From Parathalassolituus penaei (GTDB lineage: Bacteria > Pseudomonadota > Gammaproteobacteria > Pseudomonadales > Oceanobacteraceae), in NCBI RefSeq assembly GCF_026626885.1, contig NZ_JAPNOA010000025.1, forward strand, positions 62,001 to 126,000: a stretch of DNA of 64,000 nucleotides, in the 5' to 3' direction. This document shows positions 47,020 to 57,215 of this stretch, in pieces. Made by a program: the position numbers and the translations under genes. The notes under the pieces are model-generated. The model did not search any database. It had not been told where the DNA came from and saw only the letters and a program-made list of their open reading frames with translations. How positions within the stretch are numbered: the first letter of the stretch is position 1; each line of letters opens with the position of its first letter.

Positions 47020-48453
47020 GGCCGGGCTGATCAGTACCAGCAGGGTAAAAATCTCCAGTCGCCCGAGCAACATGGTGAACGACAGAATCCACTTGGCGGC
47101 ATCACCAATATCACCGTAGTGAGTGGCCACTGCACCGAGACCCGGACCGAGGTTGTTGAGGCAGGCACCAACCGCTGAAAACGCCGTGACGTGATCAATA
47201 CCGGTGGCCAGCAACAGCAGCATCATCACCATATAGGTCATGATGTAGAGCGCAAAAAATCCCCATACCGCTTCCAGCACCCGTTCATTCACCGCCTGCC
47301 GTCCGACCTTCACCGGAATCACAGCATTGGGGTGAATCAGGCGTTTGATCTCGCGATAGCCCTGGCGAAAAATCAGCAGGATACGAATGGCTTTCATGCC
47401 ACCTCCCGTGGAACCGGCACAGCCTCCCACAAACGCCATCATGAATAACAGCACCGGCAGGAAAATCGGCCATGATGAGAAGTCGGCGGTGCCAAAACCT
47501 GTGGTGGTGGCCACCGATACCACTTCAAAAATACCGTAGCGGATGGAGTCGCTGAGGTCGTAGGTTTCGGTCAGCCACAACGCTGGAATGGTCAGGAAAA
47601 TCCCGCCAAAAATCACAAAGAAGAAAAACTTCACTTCGGAATCGCGCAGGTAATGGCTGATGGAGTGATAACGCCAGGCGAAGAAGTGCAGGGCAAAGTT
47701 GATCGACGAGATCAGCATAAAAAACACGGCAATCATCTCTATCACCGGGCTGTCGAAATAGCCGAGAGATGCATCATGGGTGGAGAATCCACCAATCGCC
47801 ACGGTGGCAAAACTGTGGCCAACCGCATCAAACAGGGTCATCCCTGCCGCCCAGTAACCAAGGGCACAGAGGATGGTCAGGATCATGTAGATGTACCACA
47901 GCGCCTTGGCGGTTTCGGTGATTCGCGGCGTCAGTTTCGAGTCTTTCAGCGGCCCTGGAATCTCGGCGCGGAACAGCTGCATACCGCCAATCCCCAGCAT
48001 CGGCAGAATCGCTACCGCCAGCACAATCAACCCCATACCGCCCAGCCACTGCAGCTGCTGGCGATACCAGAGAATACTCTGCGGCAGGTCATCAAGGCCG
48101 GTCATGATGGTGGCACCGGTGGTGGTCCAGCCGGACAGGGATTCAAAAAAGGCGTCGGTGAAACTCAGGCCGGGGCTTTGCGCCAGCATAAACGGGAATG
48201 ACCCCGACAGTGCCAGCACCAGCCAGAACAGCACGGTGATGACAAAACCGTCACGGGTACGCAGGTCGTTATGAACGTTGTAGACCGGCGCCCAGCACAT
48301 AAAACCGAGACCAAAGGTGGCCAGCAGAGCGGTTGTGAACGCCACGATGGCTCCGTCCTGGTAATACCAGGACACCATTATGGGGGGCAGCATGGTGAGG
48401 CTGAAGAGCATCAGAAAGATACCCAGCACCCTCGAAATAACTGAAAAATTCAT
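47005..48453 (-). CDS. trkH: Trk potassium uptake protein, membrane subunit TrkH
   Basis: 482-aa K+ translocating subunit with four M1-P-M2 repeats. Selectivity-filter-like segments are SLSGWTTTGATIM, ATVAIGGFSTHDAS, SVATTTGFGTADFS and SAVGACLNNLGPGLG. It partners TrkA, encoded just upstream with a 19-nt gap. The operon rsmB-trkA-trkH is a common gammaproteobacterial arrangement. Confidence 0.96.
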   Translation of the reverse strand: MNFSVISRVLGIFLMLFSLTMLPPIMVSWYYQDGAIVAFTTALLATFGLGFMCWAPVYNVHNDLRTRDGFVITVLFWLVLALSGSFPFMLAQSPGLSFTDAFFESLSGWTTTGATIMTGLDDLPQSILWYRQQLQWLGGMGLIVLAVAILPMLGIGGMQLFRAEIPGPLKDSKLTPRITETAKALWYIYMILTILCALGYWAAGMTLFDAVGHSFATVAIGGFSTHDASLGYFDSPVIEMIAVFFMLISSINFALHFFAWRYHSISHYLRDSEVKFFFFVIFGGIFLTIPALWLTETYDLSDSIRYGIFEVVSVATTTGFGTADFSSWPIFLPVLLFMMAFVGGCAGSTGGGMKAIRILLIFRQGYREIKRLIHPNAVIPVKVGRQAVNERVLEAVWGFFALYIMTYMVMMLLLLATGIDHVTAFSAVGACLNNLGPGLGAVATHYGDIGDAAKWILSFTMLLGRLEIFTLLVLISPAFWRA

Positions 48454-48471
48454 TAACGCGAACGTCCCTGA

Positions 48472-49845
48472 TCAGAAGAAGCCGAGACCTACCTGGAACA
48501 GACGCTCCACATCGGCAATGTGACGTTTGTCCATCACGAACAGGATCACGTGGTCATCCGATTCCACGACCACATCCGAGGTTGCCATGATCACGGTTTC
48601 ACCTCGCACGATGGCACCAATGGTGGTGCCAGGTGGCAGGCGGATTTCACGGATGGAACGGCCGACTACCTTGGAGGAGTTCTTGTCACCGTGGGCGATG
48701 GCTTCGATGGCCTCGGCCGCGCCACGGCGCAGTGAGTGAACATTAACTACGTCGCCACGGCGCACGTGAGTGAGCAGGCTGCCGATGGTGGCCTGTTGTG
48801 GCGAAATCGCCACGTCGATGGTGCCACCCTGAACCAGATCCACGTAAGCGGCCTTGTTGATCAGGGTCATCACCTTGCGGGCACCCAGACGTTTGGCCAG
48901 CAGCGACGACATGATGTTGACCTCGTCGTCGTTGGTGAGGGCGCAGAACACGTCGGTGCTTTCGATGTTTTCTTCTTCCAGCAACGCCTTGTCGGTTGCG
49001 CTGCCGAGCAGCACCACGGCGCGGTTGAGGTTTTCACTCAGATAACGGGCACGCAGTTTGTTGTGCTCGAGAATCTTGATGTTGTATTCCTTCTCCAGCG
49101 TCTTGGCGAGGCGATAACCAATGTTACCGCCACCGGCGATCATGATGCGTTTGTAGGAATCTTCGGTGCGGCGCAGCTCGGCCATTACCAGGCTGATGTG
49201 CTCCTTGGCGGCGACAAAGAACACTTCGTCATCGGCTTCAATAACGGTATCACCGGTAGGCTCAATGGCCTTGCCACGACGGAATACCGCGGCCACGCGG
49301 CTGTCGACATCGGGCAAGTGGTGTTTGAGCTGGTTGATGGCCTGACCCACCAGTGGGCCGCCGTAGTAGGCTTTTACCGCCACCAGCTGCACACGTTCAT
49401 CGGCGAAGTCGAGTACCTGCAGGGCACCCGGGTATTCCAGCAAGCGGCGGATGTAGTTAGTAACCACTTGCTCCGGGGAAATCAGCACGTCGATCGGAAA
49501 GGCATCATTACGGAACAGCTCGGGCTGTTTCAGATAGAAGTTGGAGCGAATACGGCTGATCTTGGTGGGGGTGCGGAACAGGGTATAAGCGACCTGGCAC
49601 GCCACCATGTTGGTTTCGTCGGAGTTGGTCACCGCCACCAGCATGTCGGCATCGTCGGCTCCGGCATCGCGCAGTACCTGCGGGTAGGAACCGTGACCGG
49701 AAACGGTCTTGATGTCGATACGGTCCTGCAGTTCGCGTAGACGTACCTGGTCGGTGTCGACCACGGTGATGTCGTTGTGTTCTACCGCGAGGTTTTCGGC
49801 CAGTGTGCCGCCTACCTGGCCAGCTCCGAGAATAATGATTTTCAT
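48472..49845 (-). CDS. trkA: Trk system potassium transporter TrkA
   Basis: 457-aa peripheral NAD-binding regulator of TrkH with duplicated RCK domains. The first Rossmann motif is [20 protein letters not shown] (residues 1-20) and the second is [18 protein letters not shown] near residue 235. Each is followed by a TrkA-C domain ([12 protein letters not shown], then [14 protein letters not shown]). The start overlaps the rsmB stop by 4 nt. Confidence 0.97.
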   Translation of the reverse strand: MKIIILGAGQVGGTLAENLAVEHNDITVVDTDQVRLRELQDRIDIKTVSGHGSYPQVLRDAGADDADMLVAVTNSDETNMVACQVAYTLFRTPTKISRIRSNFYLKQPELFRNDAFPIDVLISPEQVVTNYIRRLLEYPGALQVLDFADERVQLVAVKAYYGGPLVGQAINQLKHHLPDVDSRVAAVFRRGKAIEPTGDTVIEADDEVFFVAAKEHISLVMAELRRTEDSYKRIMIAGGGNIGYRLAKTLEKEYNIKILEHNKLRARYLSENLNRAVVLLGSATDKALLEEENIESTDVFCALTNDDEVNIMSSLLAKRLGARKVMTLINKAAYVDLVQGGTIDVAISPQQATIGSLLTHVRRGDVVNVHSLRRGAAEAIEAIAHGDKNSSKVVGRSIREIRLPPGTTIGAIVRGETVIMATSDVVVESDDHVILFVMDKRHIADVERLFQVGLGFF

Positions 49846-51215
49846 ACAGGCTGTTCTCCGGGAACAACGTTATCTGCTGCCGACTTCACCAGCAGGGCAT
49901 AAAAGAATCCATCCGGCCCGGCCAATGTCGGGAACAGTTGTCGCCCGGCATTACAGGACCATCCCCAGGGCTTGTCCAGTGATATTAAGGTCGCATCATT
50001 ATGCCGATTCAGGAATGCCCCGATCTGTTCACTGTTCTCTTGTGGCAGAACCGAGCAGGTGGCGTACAGCAGGCGGCCGCCCGGTTTCAGCAGCGACCAG
50101 TTACTGTCGAGAATATGTGCCTGAATGGCCTGCAGCTGGTCGATGTCTTCACGGCGACGCAGCATCTTGATGTCCGGATGGCGGCGGATTACGCCGGTCG
50201 CTGAGCATGGTGCATCCAGCAGGATGGCGTCAAAGGCCTCGCCGTTCCACCAGCGGGATGGTTCTGCCGCATCGTCGCATACCACGGTGGCACTCAGTCC
50301 CAGACGGGCGAGGTTCTCGTGAATACGCGGTACCCGGCTTTCTTCCAGTTCAACCGCGGTCAGATCAATGTCAGCGGATTCCAGCAGGTGGCAGCTTTTG
50401 CCGCCCGGTGCGGCACAGGCATCGAGAATGCGTTCCCCGGCCTGGGGTGCCAGCAGTTCGGCGGCGAGCTGGGCGGCTTCGTCCTGCACGCTGACAGCAC
50501 CGTCGGCGAATCCGGGCAGGCTGGTGACGTCACAGCCTTGCTCCAGATAAATACTGTGGCGGGTGAATTCACCGGCGCGGGCTTCAATCCCGGCTTGCGT
50601 CAGCAGCTGCAGGTATTGCTCGCGGCTGTAACGGCGCTGGTTAACCCGCAGGCACAGCGGTGCGCGCTCGTTGTTGGCAGCCAGAATGGTATTCGCCTGT
50701 TCGCCCCAGGCCTTGTCGAGCAGCTTCACCAGCCATTTCGGGTGGCTGGTGGCGGTGACCGGGTTGTCAGCCAGACTTTCCACCAGGCTGTCCCGCTCAC
50801 GCAGGAAGCGGCGCAGGCAGGCGTTGATGACCGCCCGCGCCTGCCCCTGACGCAGATCGTCGCAGGCGCTCACCGTGGCATGCACCGCCGCGTGCTCGGC
50901 GCGATTCTGGCCATCCAGCTGGTAGAGGCCAACAATCAGCAGGGCGTGTAACACCTCGGCGCTGTCGGCAAAGGGTTTGCTCAACAGCATCTTGGCAATG
51001 GCGTTGAGGCGCTGGTAATAACGGCAGCTGCCGAGCAGCAGGTCACGCAGGAAACCCCGGTCTTCTGGCCGCACGGCACGATCGAGCAGCGGCAGTACCT
51101 GATTCAGGGAGTGACCGTGCATAACCTGCAGCAGGCCTGCGGCGGCCAGCGCCCGTGGATTGTCAGTGGCTGGCAAACGCCAGTCGTGGGTCTGCTCGGC
51201 AGAAGACGGTTTCAA
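49842..51215 (-). CDS. rsmB: 16S rRNA (cytosine967-C5)-methyltransferase RsmB
   Basis: 457-aa SAM-dependent methyltransferase. The N-terminal NusB-like RNA-binding domain covers residues 15-160. A Rossmann core follows with [16 protein letters not shown]. The two catalytic-site cysteines are in [17 protein letters not shown] and [16 protein letters not shown]. It lies between fmt (8 nt gap) and trkA (4-nt overlap) in the def-fmt-rsmB-trkA-trkH operon. Confidence 0.96.
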   Translation of the reverse strand: MKPSSAEQTHDWRLPATDNPRALAAAGLLQVMHGHSLNQVLPLLDRAVRPEDRGFLRDLLLGSCRYYQRLNAIAKMLLSKPFADSAEVLHALLIVGLYQLDGQNRAEHAAVHATVSACDDLRQGQARAVINACLRRFLRERDSLVESLADNPVTATSHPKWLVKLLDKAWGEQANTILAANNERAPLCLRVNQRRYSREQYLQLLTQAGIEARAGEFTRHSIYLEQGCDVTSLPGFADGAVSVQDEAAQLAAELLAPQAGERILDACAAPGGKSCHLLESADIDLTAVELEESRVPRIHENLARLGLSATVVCDDAAEPSRWWNGEAFDAILLDAPCSATGVIRRHPDIKMLRRREDIDQLQAIQAHILDSNWSLLKPGGRLLYATCSVLPQENSEQIGAFLNRHNDATLISLDKPWGWSCNAGRQLFPTLAGPDGFFYALLVKSAADNVVPGEQPV

Positions 51216-51223
51216 TCAGGACC

Positions 51224-52174
51224 TCAGTGCTGTGATGACAGCAGATAGTTGGGCTGGAACAGATGGGGTTGGCCATTAATGACATCGGCAACCTGCATGG
51301 CTTTTTTACCGGCCAGCTGGATCTGTTGCAGACGCAGCACACCATCACCACAGGCAACGTCGATGCCTTGCGGGCTGACGGCGACAATGGTGCCGGGCAG
51401 GGCGCGGCTGTGCTCATCACTGATAGTAGCGTTCAGAACCCGGACACGCTCATCACCCAGCAGGGTGTAGGCCACCGGGAACGGGTTAAAGGCACGAATG
51501 CGACGTTCCAGCACCGCGGCGTCGTCAGCCCAGTTGATCAGGGCTTCTTCCTTGCTGAGCTTGTGAGCGTAGTTAGCCAAGGCATCGTTCTGGACTTCCG
51601 GCTGCAGTTGGCCCGCTTCCAGCTGTTTCAGAGTGTCGAGCAGGGCGGCCGGGCCCATGCTGGCCAGACGGTCGTGCAGAGTGCCGCCGTTGTCGTCGGC
51701 CATGATGCCGGTGGTGACCTTGCTCAGCATGTCACCGGTATCCAGACCAGCATTCATCTGCATGATGGTAATACCGGTAACCTTGTCACCGGCTTCGATA
51801 CAGCGCTGGATCGGCGCTGCACCACGCCAGCGTGGCAGCAACGAGCCATGCACGTTCAGACAGCCAAATTTTGGCGTGTCCAGCACCCGCTGCGGCAGGA
51901 TCAGGCCGTAGGCCACCACAATCATGACGTCAGCGTTGAGGCTGGCGAGGGTGGCAACATCCTCGTCATTGCGGAAATTCAGTGGCTGGAATACTGGCAG
52001 ATTATGAGCCAGTGCCACTTCCTTGACCGGGCTGGCCTGCAGTTTTTTGCCACGATTGGCCGGGCGATCCGGCTGGCTGTAAACGCCCACAATCTCGTGT
52101 TCGCTGTTAACCAGCGCCTGCAGGTGAATGGCCGCGAACTCGGGAGTTCCGGCAAAGACGATTCTCAGCGCCAT
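51224..52174 (-). CDS. fmt: Methionyl-tRNA formyltransferase
   Basis: 316-aa enzyme formylating initiator Met-tRNA. It starts MALRIVFAGTPEFAAIHLQAL. The catalytic region has PILPQRVLDTPKFGCLNVHGS-type sequence, then LLPRWRGAAPIQRCIEAGD and MNAGLDTGDML. I take the ATG at 52174, one base after the def stop, over a GTG at 52192 that adds six atypical residues, although the latter has GGAAG nearby. Coupled to def, as usual. Confidence 0.95.
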   Translation of the reverse strand: MALRIVFAGTPEFAAIHLQALVNSEHEIVGVYSQPDRPANRGKKLQASPVKEVALAHNLPVFQPLNFRNDEDVATLASLNADVMIVVAYGLILPQRVLDTPKFGCLNVHGSLLPRWRGAAPIQRCIEAGDKVTGITIMQMNAGLDTGDMLSKVTTGIMADDNGGTLHDRLASMGPAALLDTLKQLEAGQLQPEVQNDALANYAHKLSKEEALINWADDAAVLERRIRAFNPFPVAYTLLGDERVRVLNATISDEHSRALPGTIVAVSPQGIDVACGDGVLRLQQIQLAGKKAMQVADVINGQPHLFQPNYLLSSQH

Positions 52175-52175
52175 A

Positions 52176-52697
52176 TCAGCGTTTACCCCCACGGGCTTCC
52201 GCCTTGTGTTTTTTCTCGAGCTTGTCCTTGATACGGTTGCGCTTCAGCGGCGAAATGTAATCCACCATCAGCTTGCCGTTCAGGTGATCAACCTCGTGCT
52301 GGATACACACCGCCAGCAGGCCGGTGCATTCCATTTCGAAGGCGTTACCATCCTTGTCGATGGCTTTTACCAGGCAGTGCTCAATGCGGGTTACGTCTTC
52401 GTAGAAGCCCGGAACCGACAGGCAACCTTCCTGCATGGTCTGCTCTTCCCCAGGCAAGACCTGGATCTCAGGATTGATAAAGACCAGCGGTTCAGACTTG
52501 TCTTCACTGACATCAATGGTAATGATGCGCTCATGGATGTTGACCTGCGTGGCCGCCAGGCCGATGCCCGGAGCCTTGTACATGGTTTCAAACATGTCAG
52601 CGAGGATGGCGCGAACGCGATCGTCAACAACGGTGACCGGCGCGGCGACAGTGCGCAGGCGTTGGTCGGGATATTCCAGAATTTCCAGTATGGCCAT
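52176..52697 (-). CDS. def: Peptide deformylase
   Basis: 173-aa metalloenzyme removing the N-formyl group. All three signature motifs are present: GIGLAATQV near residue 46, EGCLSVPG near residue 91 and [11 protein letters not shown] near residue 134, giving the Cys and two His metal ligands plus catalytic Glu. First gene of the leftward operon, divergent from the LysM gene. Confidence 0.97.
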   Translation of the reverse strand: MAILEILEYPDQRLRTVAAPVTVVDDRVRAILADMFETMYKAPGIGLAATQVNIHERIITIDVSEDKSEPLVFINPEIQVLPGEEQTMQEGCLSVPGFYEDVTRIEHCLVKAIDKDGNAFEMECTGLLAVCIQHEVDHLNGKLMVDYISPLKRNRIKDKLEKKHKAEARGGKR

Positions 52698-52876
52698 AGA
52701 TCTGCTGTGCTTATAGAACTTGTGGGTGGTGGCTTGCTAAACTTGCCGCGTTCTGACCTTGCATGCCGGTCGCCGGTAAAGCGCCTGTTACGTTGTCACA
52801 GACGCGGGCGCGAGCGCAGTCGCCACGGTTGTTGATTAGTATCCGGTTATTGCCGGAATAATAAAGGGAATACAGG

Positions 52877-53941
52877 ATGAGCAAAACCATCAAGCGTTTG
52901 CTGGCAGTCATGCTGGTCGGTTTGACCAGTCAGGTCTCGGCTCTTGAGCTGCTGCCAAACGCTCCACAGGAATACGTGGTGGTACCGGGAGATACCCTCT
53001 GGGACATTTCTGAACGATTCACCAACGATCCGTGGAAATGGCCGGAAATCTGGCACCAGAACACCCAGATCGAAAACCCGCACCTGATTTTCCCGGGCGA
53101 CCGTATTGGTCTGATCAACGTGAACGGCGAGACCCGTGTGGGTGTGCTGGAGCGTGGAGATTCCAGCCGTACCGTCAAACTGACCCCGGGTGGCGACAAA
53201 AACCGCCTGCAGCCAACGGCTCGTGTTGAGCCGATTGAGTCCGCTATTCCGGCTATTCCGGCAGAATCTATCCGTGGTTATCTGAAAGAACACCGCGTGG
53301 TACGTGAAGAAGATCTGGTCAATGCTCCCCGTATTATCGCGGGTGAAGATAACCACGTTGTATTGGGGGCCGGTTCCAACGCCTATGCACGTGGCAACTT
53401 TAACCAGCAAAATATAGAAGCGTTTAGTATCTACCGTCGTGGTCAGGTCTATCGTGATCCGGAAACCGGCGAAGTGCTGGGGCTTGAGGCGCTGGGCATT
53501 GGTCTGGCCCGTCAGATTGGAGTGCAGGGTGACATTGCTACTGTAGAACTGGATCGCACCAGTGAACAGGTTCGTATTGGTGACGTACTGCTGCCAACCG
53601 AAGACCGTACCCTGGTAACCCGATTCTTCCCGAAAGCGCCGGAACGTGATGTGCACGGCCAGATCCTGGCGGTATCCGGTGGTGTCTCCCAGGTTGGCCA
53701 GTACAACGTGGTGGTTCTGAACCGCGGTGAGCGTGATGGCCTGGCGGTTGGTGACGTGCTGCTGGTGAAAAAAGCCGGTGCCGTGGTGGTTGACCGTGTG
53801 CAGGGCGACAAGGTGCGTCTGCCGGAAGAACGTGCGGGCAGCATGATGGTGTTCCGTACCTTCGACAAGATGTCCTATGCGCTGATCATGAAAGCCACCC
53901 GTCCACTGCGTGTGGGTGATACCTTCTCTTCTCCGGATTGA
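52877..53941 (+). CDS. LysM peptidoglycan-binding domain protein
   Basis: 354-aa exported protein. The signal peptide covers residues 1-23 (RLLAVMLVGLTSQVSA). A single LysM domain is at residues 33-78 (YVVVPGDTLWDISERFTND, then IENPHLIFPGDRIGL), and a long C-terminal domain of unknown role has beta-strand repeats (GDVLLPTEDRT, GDVLLVKKAG). Position just before dprA and opposite def is conserved in many gammaproteobacteria. It probably sits at the cell wall. Confidence 0.9.
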   Translation: MSKTIKRLLAVMLVGLTSQVSALELLPNAPQEYVVVPGDTLWDISERFTNDPWKWPEIWHQNTQIENPHLIFPGDRIGLINVNGETRVGVLERGDSSRTVKLTPGGDKNRLQPTARVEPIESAIPAIPAESIRGYLKEHRVVREEDLVNAPRIIAGEDNHVVLGAGSNAYARGNFNQQNIEAFSIYRRGQVYRDPETGEVLGLEALGIGLARQIGVQGDIATVELDRTSEQVRIGDVLLPTEDRTLVTRFFPKAPERDVHGQILAVSGGVSQVGQYNVVVLNRGERDGLAVGDVLLVKKAGAVVVDRVQGDKVRLPEERAGSMMVFRTFDKMSYALIMKATRPLRVGDTFSSPD

Positions 53942-54039
53942 TTCGGATTGGCGGGTGAGCCTGTTGTGTTCACCCTGCCTCTACCTGTGGGGCCAGCTAT
54001 TCGGCCCCTCGCTACCCCAATAGCAACAGGAGTCTGCTC

Positions 54040-55128
54040 ATGGATGAGCGTACCCAATCTCTTTACCGCGCCTGGTGGCGTCTGGCCCGATTGCCTGGTG
54101 TTGGTACGGTCACACTGAGCGAGTTACGCCAGAATCTTCAATCTCCTTACGATTTGCCCGATCAGGGTGTGGATTTGCTGGCCGCTGCTGGCCTGAATCC
54201 GGCTGCCTGTGAACGCTGGCTGCACGATGCGTCACTGGACCAGGGCTTTGATGTGCTCTTGAACTGGTGCCTGCAACCCGGTCAGGGAGTGCTGCTGGCT
54301 GGTATGGATCATTACCCGGAAGCACTGGCCGCTCTCAGCGATGCACCCACCTTCCTGTACTGGCGTGGCCAGTTGGCACTGCTGGATATGCCTTGTGTGG
54401 CGATTGTCGGCAGCCGTAACCCGACGCCTTATGCCCGTGACTGGGCGTTCCAGTGTGGCCGTGATCTGGCTGCTGCTGGCGTATGTGTAGTCAGTGGGCT
54501 GGCGCTGGGCATTGACGGTGCGGCGCACGAAGGAGCGTTGAGCACCGGTACAACCATTGCGGTGCTGGGATGTGGGGCTGATGTGGCGTACCCGAAACGC
54601 CATAACAATCTGATGCAACGGATTGCTCATCAGGGTTTGTTGTTGTCTGAATTTGCACCGGGTACCCAGCCGTTGGCGGCGCATTTTCCGGCGCGTAACC
54701 GCATTGTCAGTGGTCTTTGTCAGGCCGTTGTGGTGGCCGAGGCTGCCGTCAAATCGGGATCACTGATCACCGCCCGGCTGGCGGCCAGCCAGGGCCGCGA
54801 TGTCATGGCCTTGCCTGGTGCGGTGACCAACCCGCTCAGTCATGGCTGTCATCAGCTGATTCGCGACGGTGCCTTGCTGGTACAAAACGCTTCAGAGGTG
54901 CTGGAAGGGGTGGGGATTTTCCAGCTCAGTGTCACCCATGCGCCAGACAGTGTGGTTTGTATGCCGGTACCAGAACTGGTGACCCTGGTAGATTATCAGG
55001 GCACCAGTGTTGATGTGCTGGCGATCCGTTCCGGACTGGCGATTGCCCAGTTGTTGCCGCGTCTGATGGAGTACGAACTGGATGGCTGGCTGCAGAAACA
55101 GGCCGGTGGTTATCGGCGTTTGCGCTGA
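54040..55128 (+). CDS. dprA: DNA-processing protein DprA (Smf)
   Basis: 362-aa DNA-processing protein that loads RecA on incoming single strands in transformation. An N-terminal helix-hairpin-like region is followed by the Rossmann core with IVGSRNPTPYARDWAF, VSGLALGIDGAAHEGAL, LGCGADVAYPKRHNNL and FPARNRIVSGLC. A C-terminal winged-helix-like DprA_WH region (VDVLAIRSGLAIAQLLPRLMEYELDGWLQ) completes it. CAGGAG precedes the start. The rest of the competence machinery is not in the window. Confidence 0.95.
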   Translation: MDERTQSLYRAWWRLARLPGVGTVTLSELRQNLQSPYDLPDQGVDLLAAAGLNPAACERWLHDASLDQGFDVLLNWCLQPGQGVLLAGMDHYPEALAALSDAPTFLYWRGQLALLDMPCVAIVGSRNPTPYARDWAFQCGRDLAAAGVCVVSGLALGIDGAAHEGALSTGTTIAVLGCGADVAYPKRHNNLMQRIAHQGLLLSEFAPGTQPLAAHFPARNRIVSGLCQAVVVAEAAVKSGSLITARLAASQGRDVMALPGAVTNPLSHGCHQLIRDGALLVQNASEVLEGVGIFQLSVTHAPDSVVCMPVPELVTLVDYQGTSVDVLAIRSGLAIAQLLPRLMEYELDGWLQKQAGGYRRLR

Positions 55129-55159
55129 GTCGATGCCTGTATCCTGCCTCAGAAAATTC

Positions 55160-55194
55160 GCATAAAAAAACCGGCTGCGCCGGTTTTTTTATGC
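55160..55194. terminator. Bidirectional terminator between dprA and ndh
   Basis: A 16-bp perfect stem: GCATAAAAAAACCGGC pairs with its complement around a 3-nt TGC loop. It is shared by convergent dprA (+) and ndh (-). Confidence 0.93.
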
Positions 55195-55228
55195 TTCGCT
55201 GTAGGTGAACAGGCGCGATCGGCCTGAA

Positions 55229-56545
55229 TCAGTGGAGTTTCATTTTCGGTTTTACCGCCTTGCTCAGCCAGTCGGCGGCGACAATCAGAGCGCCACGGAC
55301 CTTGCCGTGAATCGCCAGCTGGTGCATGCGATACAGCGAGATGTAGAACAGGCGAGCCATATTGCCTTCCACAAACATCGACTTGCGGGTCAGGTTGCCC
55401 ATCAGAGTGCCGACCGCGCTGTAGCTGCTGAGGCTCACCAGCGAGCCGTGGTCATGATACTCAAAGCCCTTGAGTGGCTTGCCGTTACGCAGGTTCATGA
55501 TGTTGGCGTAGACGTTGCTGGCCATCTGGTGGGCAGACTGGGCGCGTGGTGGTACCTGACGGCCATCGGCACCGGTGAAGGCGGCGCAGTCGCCAATGAT
55601 CCACAAATCCTTGATCACATAACCTTCCGGGCTGGTGGCCTGCAGGTAATCGTTGACGCGAATCTGGTTGCTGCGGGTCAGGTCGAGGCCCTTGATGTTG
55701 CGCACCACGTCGGGCGCTTTGACACCGGCCGCCCAGACCATCAGGTCGGCATCAATACGTTCGCCTTCCTTGGTTTGCAGACCTTTTTCATCGGCGGCTA
55801 CGACGGCAACCGAGGTACGGATATTCACACCCAGTTCCCGCAACTCATGGCTGACGGTAGTGGAAATACGCTCTGGCAGTGCTGGCAGTACCCGTGGGCC
55901 CGCTTCGATCAGATTCACTTCCAGCTGACGCTGCGACATACCGGCCATGCCGTATACCGTCAGCAGTTCGGTCACCTTGTAGAGTTCAGCGGACAGCTCC
56001 ACACCGGTAGCGCCAGCGCCAACAATGGCAATACGCAGACGCTCGCCAGAATGGTCCTGGTGAATCTCGGTGAAACGATCAATCAGGGTGGTGTGGAAAC
56101 GTTCAGCTTGCTTGAGTGAGTCGAGCATAAAGCAGTGCTGCTGGATGCCCGGAACGCCGAAGTCGTTGCTGATCGAGCCAATGCCCAGAATCAGCTGATC
56201 GTATTCCACCACGCGGGTAGAACGTGGTGAGTCCGGATTGGAGTTGTGGCGTGAGGCAAGGGTAATCGTCTTGTTGACCACGTCCACGTCCATGAGCTGC
56301 CCCAGCTCAAACTGGTAGCCGTGACGGGCGCCATGGGCAAAGTAGGAAACGCTCTGAGTGCCGGTATCGAGGGTGCCACTGGCCACTTCGTGCAACAGTG
56401 GTTTCCAGATATGAGTGCGGTTACGGTCGATCAGCTTGATGCTGGCCTTGCCCTTGCGGCCCAGCTTGTGGCCCAGACAGGTCGCCAGCTCCAGACCGCC
56501 GGCACCGCCGCCGACAATCACGATACGTTGCTGGTCTTTGCTCAT
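55229..56545 (-). CDS. ndh: NADH dehydrogenase type II
   Basis: 438-aa non-proton-pumping NADH:quinone oxidoreductase, peripheral on the inner membrane. The FAD-binding GxGxxG is RIVIVGGGAGGLELATCLG (residues 8-26) and the NADH-binding motif RIAIVGAGATGVELSAELY is near residue 175. Also present are DLMVWAAGVKAP and WIIGDCAAF. The start at 56545 is set by AGGAG 10 nt upstream and by the family N-terminus; the frame is open to 56743. It is inserted against the direction of dprA and tsaC-hemF-aroE. Confidence 0.95.
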   Translation of the reverse strand: MSKDQQRIVIVGGGAGGLELATCLGHKLGRKGKASIKLIDRNRTHIWKPLLHEVASGTLDTGTQSVSYFAHGARHGYQFELGQLMDVDVVNKTITLASRHNSNPDSPRSTRVVEYDQLILGIGSISNDFGVPGIQQHCFMLDSLKQAERFHTTLIDRFTEIHQDHSGERLRIAIVGAGATGVELSAELYKVTELLTVYGMAGMSQRQLEVNLIEAGPRVLPALPERISTTVSHELRELGVNIRTSVAVVAADEKGLQTKEGERIDADLMVWAAGVKAPDVVRNIKGLDLTRSNQIRVNDYLQATSPEGYVIKDLWIIGDCAAFTGADGRQVPPRAQSAHQMASNVYANIMNLRNGKPLKGFEYHDHGSLVSLSSYSAVGTLMGNLTRKSMFVEGNMARLFYISLYRMHQLAIHGKVRGALIVAADWLSKAVKPKMKLH

Positions 56546-57215
56546 GAGGGGGTCACTCCTGTCAGTATTATAAATTCGGTTCGACGGCCGTGCTGTAAAG
56601 GGTCTGACGCACTCGTAGTGATCCGGTCGTGACGGACCTGAAAACAGTGTGGCAAGGGAATTGTAAATACTCGAATAGCCGTCAGCGGATCCTGCCGGGT
56701 TGTCCGGTATAGCCACAAGACAGGAATGGATGGTTATCAGCATACCTGCCTGTGCAGCGATACCAGGCTAATCCGGTTGTTATCCAATCTGCTTTTTCTG
56801 ACGGCGAAGCATAAACAAATTCCGGTCTGACCAATAATTCAATTTCCTTGCGGACGTATCAAAAGGCCTGCAACGGCTGGCACGATCAAGACGTTGTCCG
56901 TAGCGAGCAATAGCGGCCAGCAGTTCTACGTTTGTCGTTGTTTTACGGCGCTGGCCAGCAGAAGGAAATTGTTAATCAGAACAGCGTTGCGGCAAAAATA
57001 TGGGCACAAAGTAGTAAGTGGCATATCTGATGACGGCGCTGGTGTTTTTTTTGGCCATTCAGGGGCTTCAGAAAGACGTCTCGGCTTGGTGCTTGTGCCA
57101 TAACTGCTCATCAGTATCCGCATCACCGGCTGGGGCGGCCGCTTGTTATGCACCGAGTGATGGGGTAGGGTGCGCAAAATCGCTATTTGCAAATCGTTAT
57201 CAGGAAGCACCCAGA
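56546..57215. other. Long intergenic region between ndh and tsaC
   Basis: 670 nt with no credible gene. The plus-strand frame that joins tsaC is open back to 57018, but its first 66 codons are Cys/Ala-rich and unlike TsaC. A plus frame at 56894-57103 and minus frames here have no ribosome site. The interval should contain the divergent promoters of ndh and tsaC; I see no confident consensus, operator or RNA structure. Confidence 0.5.
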
